From Tilletiaria anomala UBC 951 (lineage: Eukaryota > Basidiomycota > Exobasidiomycetes > Georgefischeriales > Tilletiariaceae), in NCBI RefSeq assembly GCF_000711695.1, contig NW_013547020.1, positions 372,001 through 436,000 on the forward strand: a stretch of DNA of 64,000 bases, given 5' to 3'. Every line of letters starts with the position of its first letter. Within the stretch, counting starts at the first letter, position 1. The notes beneath the pieces were generated by a model. The model made no database searches. It was not told where the DNA came from and worked only from the letters and a program-made list of their open reading frames with translations. Shown piece by piece: positions 34,169 to 45,668 of the stretch. A program made the position numbers and the translations under genes.

Positions 34169-36154
34169 ATGTCTTCCATAGGACTCGCATCAAGACTGCC
34201 AGCGCCGCGGCTCAGCAGCCGGGTGGAAGACGTGGACGATGAGGAACCTGCAGGCCTTGCTCGCGTTGCAGCTCGCATCTCATCTGTGCCTTCGTCTTCC
34301 TCCACAGCCGTCACCCGCATGACTGCCGACATCCCAACTTATGGACAACGACAGGGATGGAGGCCGCAGTCTCAGACAGACTTCGGACCCGATGGCGGAG
34401 CTTATCCAGAGTGCCACGTGGCGCAGTATCCGCTGGACATGGGCAAGATTGGTGCCAAAGGAGCAGTGGGTGCAAAACGAGCTCTCTTCTGTCAAAAAGA
34501 CATGGACTAAGTCTGATTTTTTTCATCCTGTTTTCAGGGAAAGAGCGGGGGTGCTCTGGCACTGCAGCTCGACGCGGAAGGAAACATACGATATGATGCG
34601 ATCGTCCAACAGGGCCGAAGGGATGGTCAGCGCGTCCAGTCTACTCAGCTGGACATTGTCCCACTTCGACATCGCGCAGACTACAAAGAAGGGGAGGACC
34701 GGCGGGAACGACCTTCAGAGGAAGAGGTAGCATCGGTTACTGAGAGGACGCGGCTCGCGCTGGAGAAGATTACCCAGACTAAAATTAAGGCTGCACAACC
34801 GGGCAACATTCCCAATACTCAGGGCAATTCGTCCTTCATCCGATATACACCAGGTCAGCAAGGCGGTGGAGATGGAAAGCAGCGCATCATCAAGATGACC
34901 GAGGTCGTTGAGGACCCGTTAGAGCCGTCACGCTGGAAGCACAAGAAGGTGCCACGAGGGCCGCCATCACCGCCGCCTCCAGTCTTGCGCTCGCCACCGC
35001 GCAAGGCGACCGCGCAGGAGCTGCAAGAGTGGGCCATCCCGCCTTCGATTTCAAACTGGAAGAACAACCGAGGATTCACGATCCCGCTCGACAAGCGTCT
35101 CGCAACGGATGGGCGAGGGCTGCATGATGTGCATATCAACGACGGATTCGCGCAATTTAGCGAGGCACTCAACCTGGCAGATAGACACGCGAGGGAGGAG
35201 GTTAGGCAACGTGCTGCGATGCAGCAAAAGCTGGCGGCGAAAGAGAAGGCTGCAAAGGAGGAGCACTTGCGGATGCTAGCTCAGCGAGCGAGGGAAGAGC
35301 GTGCAGGTATTGCGACGCCATCCTTTGCCGGTGACAGCGAGGCGGGGCCATCGGGCAGTGCTCGCGAGGCCCCTTCAGCCGCCAGCAACGGAAGGATGAC
35401 CGCCGCGGCGGGAGGCGCGATGCCTAGCGCGCTGGCCGGCTACGGATCGGATTCAGGCGAGAGCGACTCGGAGGATAGCGAGGAAGAAGCTGCGGCGCGG
35501 GAGCGCGATCGGCTGCGTGCAGAGCGCAAGCGCGAGCGGGAGCGCGAGCTACGCATGTCCAACATGGGCACCGAGCAGCGCGCCAAAATGATCGCCAAGG
35601 AGCAGAATCGCGACATCTCCGAGAAGATCGCGCTGGGACTGGCCAAGCCGAGCACGCAGGGTGGCGAGCTAGACGCACGCCTGTTCAACCGCGAGACCTT
35701 CAATGCGAGTTTCGGCAATGATGACTCGTACAACCTGTACGACAAGCCGCTGCTACAAGGCTCGTCTGCAGCGCAAGCCATCTACAGCCGACCAGGCGGC
35801 GGGAACGGCACCGCGGACGACATCTACGCAGGAGGCACGGAGGAGGGCATCGGCGAAGCGCTCAAGAACGATCGGTTCGGGCTCGGCAAGAGCCGCTTCG
35901 AAGGCGCCGACATGGCCGAGGAGAGACACGGCCCGGTGCAGTTCGAGAAGGACCAGGCGGATCCCTTTGCCATCGAACAGTTTTTGGACGCTGCCAAGCG
36001 CGGAACCAAGCGCGCCGGGCTCGAGCTCGCAGGGTGAGTGCATCGATGTGGTTTGTCACCTGCGAACGATAGACCTAACAGCTTGCCTTTACTCTTCATC
36101 TCTCCTGCCCGCAGATCCGACAGCCGCAAGAAGCAGAGGGATGATGATGAGTGA
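34169..36154 (+). CDS. SNW/SKIP-domain splicing factor (Prp45/SNW1)
   Basis: Three exons, 34169-34465, 34538-36033 and 36115-36154, give 610 residues. The last exon is 40 nt (encoding SDSRKKQRDDDE). The first exon ends in YPECHVAQYPLDMGKIGAKG and the second begins with GKSGGALALQLDAEGNIRYD. Both lie within the most conserved part of the SNW domain, so the 72-nt intron with a GTGGGT donor is well supported. Further SNW signatures are RIPPSISNWKN-type sequence (WAIPPSISNWKNNRGFTIPL), DKRLATDGRGL and INDGFAQFSEALNLADRHAR, followed by a long charged helix rich in Arg/Glu. Prp45 joins the NineTeen complex in the activated spliceosome and contacts Prp22; animal SKIP also acts in transcription. The protein is longer than yeast Prp45 (379) and closer to human SKIP (536). 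Confidence 0.94.
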
Positions 36155-36658
36155 AAGCATGTTCGATTGGACTTCATGACCCAGCAGGATTCTCCCTCTG
36201 CTGTCCGGACCTCCCCATGGCTCTCGTGTGCCAACCGTTCTTCAAAGGTTGCTATCTTAGATCACTCCATGTACAATAAAAATTCACAGTGGCATCGCGC
36301 GGGGGCTTCAGCGCCTTTCTCCATCACTGCATCAGCTCTGCAAGTCCAACTTTGGCCCCTTCCGATCTTGCGTCTGTGTTGAGCAGGGGAAAACGAGGCG
36401 TTGAGCGCGACCAAGGACACGGAAAGAAAAATTTGGGATGCCTGGCCGCTTCCAGTAGGGTTGACTTGATGTAATGCTCAAAAGTTCCAGGACATTCGTC
36501 AGGAAAAGTGTGGGATACGCACATCGCTTTCGAACAAAACGTCACTTTCTTGAATGCATTGACCTCTCCATCTTTTGTGTCTTTCGCTCGCATGGACCAC
36601 AAGTGATCAAGGACTATCAGGTGTAGACCTCTCTTTCGACCGCTTCTGATTCGCCGCC
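36155..36658. other. Intergenic region between SNW1 and the glutaredoxin gene
   Basis: About 500 bp, SNW1 3' flank and glutaredoxin promoter. Nothing else recognised. Confidence 0.45.
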
Positions 36659-37480
36659 ATGTCCTTCTTTAAATCAGCGGTTACTGCGTCGGTGAGTCGT
36701 CGGTTTTCAGCGCAATAACGAGCTGAGATGCCAACCGCAGCGAACTGACGTTGGTGTCCTCTTTCTCGCAAATCGCGTCTGCGGCCATCGGTTCGTCGAC
36801 TGAACTTCTCTTCGCTTGGAATGAAATTCACCTTCTCGAGCAGCGCCTAGCGCGCTCGTATCCACAGTCGATGGCGCCAGCGCAGTTGCTGCGCGCCCAG
36901 CCGGCCTTTGTGCGGCTGCTCTCGCAGGATGCGCGCAAGAAGATCGAATCGGCGGTGAAGAGTGACCCACTGGTCATATTCATGAAGGGTACACCGCAGA
37001 TGCCCATGTGCGGGTTCAGCAGAGCGGTGTGCCAGGTCATGGAGGTGCAGGGCGTCAGGCCGGAGAAAATGAAGTGAGTGAGAGAGTCTGCGAAGCGATT
37101 CGAACTTTTCTATCTTTCTTTCGCATTTACGGATTCATGGATACCCTACTGGGAATTCGCCCACACATTGCTATCCATTACTTCTGCAGGACGTACAACT
37201 GCCTTGAGGATGAGGAGCTGAGGCAAGGTATCAAGGAGTACAGCGAATGGCCCACCATCCCGCAAGTGTACCTCAACGGCGAATTTATCGGAGGGTGTGA
37301 CATCATGCTCAGCAGTCAGTAACATCGTACTTTCCTTTATCGTTGGTACGCCCGACTGACGGTGCATTTATGTCAACGTGATTCGCACTTGCAGTGCACC
37401 AATCAGGAGAGCTCGAATCGGCGCTAGACAAGGCTGGTGTCCTGGACCCGCCGCAGCCGCAAACCGAAGCGCAGTCGTAG
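36659..37480 (+). CDS. GRX5: Monothiol glutaredoxin of the Grx5 type, probably mitochondrial
   Basis: Four exons, 36659-36691, 36868-37073, 37190-37314 and 37395-37480, give 149 residues. The monothiol active site is CGFS (Cys about 59) in [17 protein letters not shown]. It is followed by [20 protein letters not shown] and [11 protein letters not shown], which bind glutathione, and then [16 protein letters not shown]. Each of the last two splice junctions restores Grx5 sequence (EKMKTYNCLED; DIMLSMHQSGEL). Grx5 carries a [2Fe-2S] cluster from the Isu scaffold to target proteins in the matrix. The 11-residue first exon gives [11 protein letters not shown] and, with exon 2, a good presequence. 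The alternative is that the first intron lies in the leader and translation starts at the ATG at 36871. The 5' exon is therefore the least certain part. Confidence 0.92.
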
Positions 37481-37658
37481 GCTTGCATTTTCGGGCTGGC
37501 GCAAGGGAATAGCACGCAGACCATATGCCCACGTTCTCAGCCCCTTTGTATCTTAGTCAACTACCAGATAGATTTGGGTATTATTCGTTGCATCAGTGGG
37601 AACATGTGATCCAAGTCATGTGAATCAACCAATCCATGAGTATACGACGCATGTGTAT

Positions 37659-38469
37659 TTAGAACATGAGCGAGCCAAGCTGCGGGACACCCATGAAGCC
37701 TCCGGCGAGCAGTAAGCCATAGCCGCCACCGTACCCATAGCCAGCGCCGCAGCCATAGTATGGTCCAGTGGGGTTGATGTACCTGACATTCGGGTTGCTG
37801 TTAACCATGCCACCCCAGGGATCGTAGCCATAGCTCGGCACGAAGCTCTGCAGCGGGAGGAGGACAACGTTATCCTTGCCCTCAAGGTCTCTGCCGAGCA
37901 GCTGCAACCGGGCCGTTTGTGCTGCAAGAGAGATGGCATACCATAGCTACTGTTGCGCCTCGTACGTGCGCTGCTCAGCCAGCTCGCATTCGTGCCACTT
38001 GCGCGAGCAAGCGCACCTCTTGCGTGGTGAAGGTGAGCTTGTCCCTCATCTTTCGGCCGAGTTTCTTCAAGCCCGGTGGGCGGCGGTTTGTTCGGGTCGT
38101 GTCCGATCACGTGGCCGTGAGCGTCGCGATGAGGAGGAGGCTGTGCTTGCGCTTAAGAGGCAGAAGGATGACCAGCCCGCCAATCGTCGTCGGTCTTCTC
38201 GGCTTTCAATTCGCTCCACCGACTAGCACGACCGCCGCCGCTGCTGCCGCCACCAACACCGTCGTGGCGCTCGCCCTTTGCGATCCGCTTGTTCTCTTCG
38301 CCAACTTTTCTCCTCTCCTCCGTGCTGACGATGCGCAGATACTAGCCGTCAAAGTATGGAGGCATCTGCGCGCTGCGGCTAGCCCGCCGTTCGCCCGCGT
38401 ATTGACGTAGAAGTGCCGGTCCGTCCCAGTGTCCTACTGCCTGATCCAGCCGTGCGGCAGGGGCGGCAT
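37659..38469 (-). pseudogene. Decayed WW-domain protein with a Gly/Tyr-rich tail
   Basis: The minus strand carries, in order but across frames, the parts of a conserved fungal WW protein. These are MPPLPHGWIRQ then DTGTDRHFYVNTRAN (the WW domain, with a stop codon where a Tyr is expected); MPPYFDG and YLRIVSTEERRKVGEENKRI (the helix after WW); LKKLGRKMRDKLTFTTQE; AEQRTYEAQQ; LLGRDLEGKDNVVLLPLQSF; and a tail GYGYGGGYGLLLAGGFMGVP. At least three in-frame stops (two near 38436 and 38337, one near 37937) and two frameshifts break it. The C-terminal 80 residues are still open. Family members such as yeast Wwm1 bind proline-rich partners, including the metacaspase in yeast. Short GT-AG introns alone do not restore the WW domain. 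Confidence 0.75.
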
Positions 38470-39603
38470 GGCGTCCGAGAACCATGTGATCTTCAACGAC
38501 TGTCGCTCCGAGACAGGGTCGTTGAAACGTGCCTTTGGAGAGGAGTGGGCGGACTCGAGGTAGCTCGGTGGCGGTACTGCTGGTTGCGTCGACGCTGCGG
38601 CCGACGAGGGCCCCGCGGCGGTGCGCAAGGAAAACATTATTAGCCGGGCTTGCACTTGCCGCCCTGGGCTTTGACTTGGATGCTTCTAGACTGCTGTATA
38701 GTTTTTCTGGCCGAACGATGGATGTACCTTTTGCCGGAGGGAAAGGATCGGTAGTCCGTGTGTATTGTGAGAGATGCGCTGTACTAGATTACACTGACTA
38801 TTGTCATTAAATGATGTCAATAACCTTCATTTGGCTGTGGCATGAGAGCTGCTCGGCGACGAAAAATGCAGCTGGGGCGGATCGGTGACGCAACGTTTCA
38901 GCATGTCGTATGTACGGCCTCAACGGGCTACACTCGATGACTGTACGTGCTGCAACACACCATAACGTACCGACGTGGCCAGGAGTCCAGGAAGGAGGAC
39001 TACTTGTAGCTCGTGCTGATCCCGCAACTGGTACTAGAGTTCACCCCAACTCGGTTCTCGTCCACGGACTCCCTGGCAACGCCAGGCCGATGCGAGCTTG
39101 AATTACATTTCTTAAACGGGTTCCATCCCATATGTAAGTCCTCTCGGTCTTGGATTTGGACAAGACGGCATGTTACAGCGTTGATGACCAACAAGTTCCT
39201 GCATGCAACGAATACTGAGCCGTCAACGCAAGTGCACTCCCTCGCTCCTTTCACAGCCGACGGGCCTCTTCGCTTGGTTGCATAGATGGACGTCCATGTA
39301 CACATACATGCATATCCATAGATATACATATATGCAACACGGGAGGAGGCTACGATGGCAAAAAGAACCCCGCGGCGGCGTGTCTGCGTCTTCAACATGT
39401 TTGGTGACCGCTACCGGGCCCTCAAGAAGCCCTTTTCGCCGTAGCCGCGCGGATCGAGGACGCGTTCAAGAGCCTGGCCTTGTCGGTCTTGGCCGACAGC
39501 GATACAGCTGATGCCACGACAGCCACACCGACCTCTGAAGCTGCCGACCTACCGCCTACCGTTAGCCCCAAGCAAAAGTTTAACAGCGGAGCCATAGGCG
39601 CAG
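38470..39603. other. Region between the WW and GH92 pseudogenes
   Basis: About 1.1 kb without a supported gene. Upstream of the GH92 remains, near 39430-39600, one frame reads FAVAARIEDAFKSLALSVLA and then a Thr/Ala/Pro-rich stretch. This could be the lost N-terminal part of that gene or of a neighbour. Confidence 0.35.
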
Positions 39604-41068
39604 ATGCAGGCCAATACGCAGGACCTGGCCGCGCTAGTGAACGTGTTCATTGGCACGGCTGCAAATAGCAACCCTGGAAACTTTCTTCCCTAACTTGTCA
39701 GTCCTTTTTGGAATTGCAAAAGTCGGGATCGATCTCGTCCAGCGTGAGTTCCATAACGCCGCCTTTTCGTTCTCGCTCCTTTGTCCGCTGACTGCATGAT
39801 CATCTCGCTGGGTCCGACCAGCAGGCAGGTTACGCACCCACGGGGCACAACGACGATGCGGCGCTTCCCGTCCGAGGCATGTCGCCGCTGCACGACTTGG
39901 GTACCCAGCTCATCCTCTTGCAGCTACGGGAAACTTTGAGAGGAGGCCGGTCGTGTGCCCTTAGGGCGAGTTCCACCTGTGCCTTACGACTCTGGACGCA
40001 TGCGAGCGCCTGCATAAGCCTGAGCACCGCTACGGCGAGCCAGGACTACTTACCGCGACGGTCAACAACAACATCGACGGAGTTGGGCAGCACGCGTCGC
40101 GCCGGTCTGCAACGCTACACGTTCCCCGCCAGCCTCCTCATCCAGTTCTCCTCTGCACCGTTCATCGTGCAGGACTGGACCAACGAGCTACCGGCTCCTG
40201 GAGCAGCAGCCAGATCCACTTTGGCATCGAGAACGGCTAGCTACTGCTCAGGGGCACGTACGACATGTACGGCAGCTAGCAGCTCGCTCGGCGGGAGCGC
40301 GTACACGTACCAGGCCCCTGCATCCTCCAACCTGCTCCACAACAACAAGCAGAAGGTTAGCCAGGCCGGCCTCTGGGCCGATAACTGCTTCGGCCAGGAC
40401 ACCAAGCTGCTGCGAGAGCAGTCGGCGCACCTGATCGGCTGTTAGCTTATCCAGAGCGGCGCGCTGTACTCGTTCGAGCACTGTCCCGAGAACAGCGCTG
40501 ACGACGTCGTCATCACCATCCGCTTCGGGCTCCCTTTCAATTCGACCACGCAGGAGTGTACCACGATTTCAACGCGCCGGCTGCGCGCGGCTAACTTGGA
40601 AGCGACGATCACAGAGTAGAAAAAGCAGAGTGTATGCGTTGGAGATGTGCCGCTTTCAGCACCCTGATCCTTCAGCCACCCTCTAAGCCAATGGCGACGC
40701 TCCTGCGCTTCCACCTGCTCGGTCTGTTCCCGGTGCCGTTGACTCGCAGATACCTCATCATCTCGCCCCTCCGCCCGCCCTATACCATCCACAACGATGA
40801 GCTCTGAAGCTTCACCGTCAACGTGACCAACTTCGACCCGGTGACGCTTGCCGAGAAGCTCCCCGCTGGCGCCAGGGTGCACGTCAAGGCCGTCCCCATC
40901 AATAGCAAGGTGCATTTATCGCCCTGCAAGAACCGCTTCAAGGAGCTGCTTCCCGGCAGCGACAACCACACGGCTGCCGCGCTCGATATGGTCGAAGACG
41001 CGGGCGCGGTTGACTCGTGGGCGCTTCGACGAGGACTTGCCGCCCCAGTCTTAGCACGGGGGCTTTAA
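39604..41068 (+). pseudogene. Decayed GH92 alpha-1,2-mannosidase
   Basis: Blocks of a glycoside hydrolase family 92 enzyme occur in order on the plus strand in shifting frames. They are: DLAALVNVFIGTAANSNPGN and FPNLSVLFGIAKVGIDL (the family's VNxFIGT start); QQAGYAPTGHNDDA with RGMSPLHDLGT (the GFSHxHDSGT block); GEPGLLTATVNNNID; LGSTRRAGLQRYTFP; QKVSQAGLWADNCFGQDTK; LIQSGALYSFEHCPENSADD with VVITIRFGLPFNS; and a C-terminal FTVNVTNFDPVTLAEKLPAG. Stops and several frameshifts separate them. The roughly 1.46 kb recognised is much shorter than a complete GH92 gene (about 2.3-2.5 kb), and the central catalytic half is missing between about 40620 and 40800. A complete enzyme would trim mannose from N-glycans. 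Confidence 0.75.
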
Positions 41069-41867
41069 CCACATTTATATTATTGTTGCCCTTCTTCCGT
41101 CCGTTGTCCACAGTACATGCACACATCCTGCGTCGCTTCGCTGCCCGGTACTTATAGCATACGGCTCACCCGCCTGTTGTAATACAGATCGTTGGTCATG
41201 TTTGGCTGAGTACATACCGGCATGGGACGAAGGCGTGCAAGAAGGCTGGCCCCAGCGTTCGACACTCCACGCAATGCCGTCAACGGAGACACAGGCGCAT
41301 GGCAGAAGCGGCCAAGAAGGTGACTTTGTATCTGCTGCTTATATAGTGACTTTCGGTCACCGCTCTAGCCGCTGCCACAGCGTGCGAGCCTACTTTGACG
41401 ATATAGTGTCGGGCGATGAGCCCTGGCCTTTGAGCTTCTTGACAGACTATGAGTTCAGAGTGGCCGCGTTCGCGCCTTCGCCGAGAAAAAATGCTAGCTT
41501 CACACTGCTCGAGAAGCTGAGGAATGAATTGTTGCAGCTTTGAAGGCTGATGCTCAAAGGTTGATGCGTTGATGAGTGAAGAGTCGATGACGGTAAGCTG
41601 GGAAAACGAAAACTTACATATGGTGGAGAAAAACTCTCGCGAGTGTTGTCGTATCATCGTCATCTATGACATAATCCTTCAATTACAACGTTCGAGGCTT
41701 CGTGCCTCATGCGTTGAGGCAAGTACATGTGCCTTCCTGGCTATCTTGCTCGACGACTGGCTGGTCTCTGAGCCACAAGATTGATCGATGGGGCTTGATT
41801 CCGGCTGGATACTGGTCAAGAGCAGCCAAATCTGCTACATTGTCTGGCATATCAACTGAACTGCGTC
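41069..41867. other. Region between GH92 remains and the FIST-like gene
   Basis: About 800 bp. A 113-codon frame at 41202-41543 starts at TTG and has no recognisable motif. The rest is likely promoter. Confidence 0.4.
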
Positions 41868-43992
41868 ATGGGCCATACGTCACGCGTCGTCCGCCGCCTA
41901 CAAGCTCGAACCCGCTCCGTGGCTTTGCCTACATTGCTCCACGTGCGACAAGCGGGCTTGGAGGAACAGAGTGTGTCGTACGCAAGACGTGGGTATGCAA
42001 AATCGGCAACAAATGGATCACTACTATCTCCTCTCCCGAAGGAACAGGGCAACTCTCGCGGGTCAGACCCAGCCCACCCATCCACATGGCGGCGACCTTT
42101 GCCGCTCGCAACTGCTCAGACACTGACGCTGTTCAGCACATCTCCAGAAGCATTGCTGATAGCTCTTAAGAGCACCGTGCAAGGCATGCTCAGCTCGATT
42201 GCACCGCCCGGGACGCTGCAAGGTCGGACTCAAGACCCTGCTAACCTTCGCTTGCAAAGCCAGCCTAGCAAGAAGTACGTCTTGCTTTTCGCCCTGAGCA
42301 AGGAGCTACCCCGAAATTTCTTATCCGAAGCCGTGTCGCTCCTCCGTGGTAGCAGTGGTACAGAAGAGGAAAAGCTTATCACCACGCGCCTGGGTCTCTT
42401 GTCGTCCTCCGTCCCTGCCTCGCTCATTCCACCTTCCGCAATGAATCCAAATGCACCACCTCTTGCTCCGCAGTCGACCATCTTCTCTGCTGCTCTGTCT
42501 TTGCTGCCTGCGTCGCATGTCATTCCTTTCCGAAGTATGATACAGGGCAAACAACCTGCGCAGGTGGGGAGGTGGCCAGAATCCAAAGAAAGCTGGAAAG
42601 ACAGTCGGGGAAAGCAAAAGCTCGAAGCGCTCAACGCAACGTTTAACGGTGTAGCAGCAGTTTCCTTGCGACCTTCATCATCAGGACAAATGCGCGCTTC
42701 ACCAGGGAACGCAACTAGCGACGCGACTGGCTGGAGGCAGCTGTGGGGCCGGGAGAATATCACAGGCGAGCTGCCGGCATCGTTAGAGACCCTCCGGCAT
42801 AACTTCGCCGGAGCCCCAAACCTATTATCCACCATCCTTTTCTCAAACACAGCCCCACAAGGACTGCTGGAGGGTCTTGACCTGCATTTCCCCCGGGCTT
42901 CTTGTGCTGGCGTCGTCGCCCCAGCCACCCCTTTCGAGACGGGGCGCGCGCAGACACTTTTTTTCAAAGATGCGGAAGCCGGGGTGGACGAGGTTAGCGC
43001 CGATGGCGCAGTTGGAATCGCCCTCGTAGCGGGAGGAGGAATAGAGGCGGGAGGAGCGAGCTTGAAAGTCGAGACCAAATTTGAAGGTCTAACGGAGTTC
43101 GGGCCGCGGAGAGCCATCACGGGCGCGAGGGGCAACATCATCAGCACGCTCGAGGGCGGCAACGCGACGCAGCAATTTTTACGAGACATTCAGCAAGCCT
43201 CGAAAAATCAGCAGCTGGCTACCAAGGAGGGAGCTACAATGGCACTAGCACGGGAAGGAATAGAAGGTGCTGAGCTAGCGCTTAAGACGGGCATGAGCAG
43301 GGACGAGGCGAGGGACATATCGAAAGGCATGAAAAAGGAAGATGAATTCTACCTTGGCGTGTTTGAGTGCAAGGAGGGCGGGCTCGTGAGTTGCATTTAT
43401 CTTCTTCTGTTTCTCGCGTATGCGTATGTTCACCTCTCCACCTAAATGGTCGGTTTGTTGCACAACCCAGCCGATCCTCCTAGCCCGTATCCTGTCCGGA
43501 TCCCCTTCCCGCGGCAGTCTGTCGCTCGATACAGACGTGGAGCTCGAGTCGGCATTCGGGTCCATGCCAACAAGGGAAAATGCCAAGCGCTACGTCCAAT
43601 TCTACCAGGCGGACCCATCAACAACGCGTGTGCAGTTCCCATCCGCACTCGACATCCCGGGTCTGAATCCGTCCGACTGGGCGAGTCCGCGATTCCTGTT
43701 CCTCACGCCCAGCCTCAACACGCTCGAATCTGGCGGCCCGTCTGGGCTGGGCCAGCAGGAGGGACAAGCACCAGGGCAGGCAACGAAGAGAAAGACGCAG
43801 GTGCTTGCGCTGCCGAACATGTTTGTCGCTGCCAGCGAGCGCGGCTGGATCAGCCGCAGTCGCAGCCTCGCACGCGGCTGCGAGGGGATAGAGACATCGG
43901 ACACAGCCTTACAGCAGCAGCAGCAACAAGCGCATGTGACCAACGTGCCTGGTAGCAGCGTGATGCTCAGCTTGGTTGTACAGGAAAGCTAG
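41868..43992 (+). CDS. Uncharacterised FIST-like protein, probably mitochondrial
   Basis: Two exons, 41868-43385 and 43471-43992, give 679 residues; the 85-nt intron (GTGAGT, AACCCAG) joins in phase 0. The N-terminus (MGHTSRVVRRLQARTRSVAL, then ARRGYAKSA) has no acidic residue in the first 25 and several Arg, so it reads as a matrix presequence. The body has a pattern like the FIST_N sensory domain: YVLLFALSKELPRNFLSEAV at the start and SCAGVVAPATPFETGRAQTL followed by GAVGIALVAGGG. The second exon has LLARILSGSPSRGSLSLDT and ends in a glutamine run. FIST domains in bacteria sense small ligands. The function of the fungal proteins is not known to me. The domain call is tentative, while the gene model is firm. 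Confidence 0.72.
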
Positions 43993-45668
43993 CCTAGCTC
44001 CAGTCCACCTTTGTTGGGACCAAGCAACAGTCCATTTGGTTCTTGCACAGGAATCGACATCCATACTTGATTGTTTTGTGAGCGAGATTAGATAAGCCGG
44101 GTTACCACGATCCTGCAAAGATCAGCGTGCCGCCAGGGCGGATCTAATGCTTTGCAACAATTTACGAGTCAGCAGCAACTTTGCCTCTCCATTCTGGGGT
44201 TACCGCGGTGAATTTAACAGAATTGTAGCCGAACATCACCTGATAAAGTGTTCACGGCGAATGGAGCAAGCCTGCTGGAGCACTCCAGCTCTGCAAGTGT
44301 CGGACCATTCACAACGAAAGTATCAAGTGCAACAGCCTCTGTTCATCTTCGGCTGCGTCGAGGATACCATGCGAGTGTTCGACATTGTCCATAGTGTGGC
44401 ATGAGAGAGTTGAGATGGACAAGGATCGCGGGTAGGACCATGCTCGCCGGCTTGTGTGTTTGCGTGTCTCAAACTCGCTCGTTTAGCTGCCATGAGTGTT
44501 TTTCCGGTGGATTGATCGCCGGTTGTGGTGCAAGCGTCAAGAATTGCAAGGTCATCTGATGATGCTCGCACCACCGATCGAAGGACCTCAATCGCATTCA
44601 CGCAACATGCTATGTAATGCTCATGTCAAACCGACTGTGCCAGAACTTCCACAGCCCCAGTATGTAGGTATGTATACCAACGGAATTGGAAGGAATAACG
44701 GACGCCGAAAAACGGACCGCTTCAGTCACCTCCCATGAAAGACTGTCTCGCCTCGCGTCACGGTCGTCTCGCGACACCTAGCTGAATCTCAGGGAGGCCT
44801 ATACCGACAACCGGGTTCTTGAAATGCATACTCAGATTCGCACTTTAGATTTCAGACATTCCCATTTGAGCTCCTTTCCGTGCCCAAGGTAGGCGAGTTG
44901 GCTCATCACCGCATGAAACGCGTGTGATGTGGATATGTAGAACCGGAGTAGGGTCGATTGGAGTGAGGGTGATGATGCGATCGGAGATCGCCGGCGGCCC
45001 CTTCGCTCCCGATTTTGATTTCTGGCACTGCGACAAATGTGTGGATCACCCGACGTAATCTTCATGTACGCAACCTCTTGTTACATTGCCAGGAGTGCCC
45101 TGCGAACACTCTCCATCTTTCGACCATCTGCACACACCCGTATCCCTGTCGACCGCTCCTCGGACAGGTTGAGCATCTGAGTCACAAGGACCTGTTTTCT
45201 AATTCTAGACTTACGAGCGCTCCCTGCCTTGTCCGCGCACCCCTGTGGGTTGCATTTCCGCGTCTCCCTCAACGCCATTACGACGTGCGACCCCTGCGAG
45301 AATCTGCGGCAAAAGCGACCATCCCAACCTGCCCATTTCAACGTCCCAAATCAATTGGAATCCAGCGAGGCTCGCAATTATAGAAACCAGGAGTGCGGTT
45401 CATCCAACCTCAGTCCTATCTTTCGTTCCGGTCACCTCAAACGTTGCTCCGCTCTGACGAAAGGTCGGGGCTCGGGGCTTACGCATCGTCTTTACCGCTC
45501 TCATCTCCATGTAGGTCACATTGCACTTGAGGAGAACCTTTGTCTCAGGCCGACGTATGCCCTTTTATTTCGCCTCCGCCTAGATGCAAGCAGCTGTAGC
45601 GCGATCTTAGGCATGAGGTCCTGACTCGGCAAGCCTAAGCAGGCTGAGACGCCCAACAACGCAACAGG
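43993..45668. other. Intergenic region upstream of the Rho GEF gene
   Basis: About 1.7 kb. Frames near 45015-45624 are open but have no domain and no bias. No RNA gene or strong repeat was recognised. The long promoter fits a regulated gene downstream, but that is inference. Confidence 0.4.

Noticed and set aside
41202-41543. Plus-strand frame of 113 codons before the FIST-like gene
   Set aside because: Starts with TTG, has no domain, and no splice sites link it to a neighbour.
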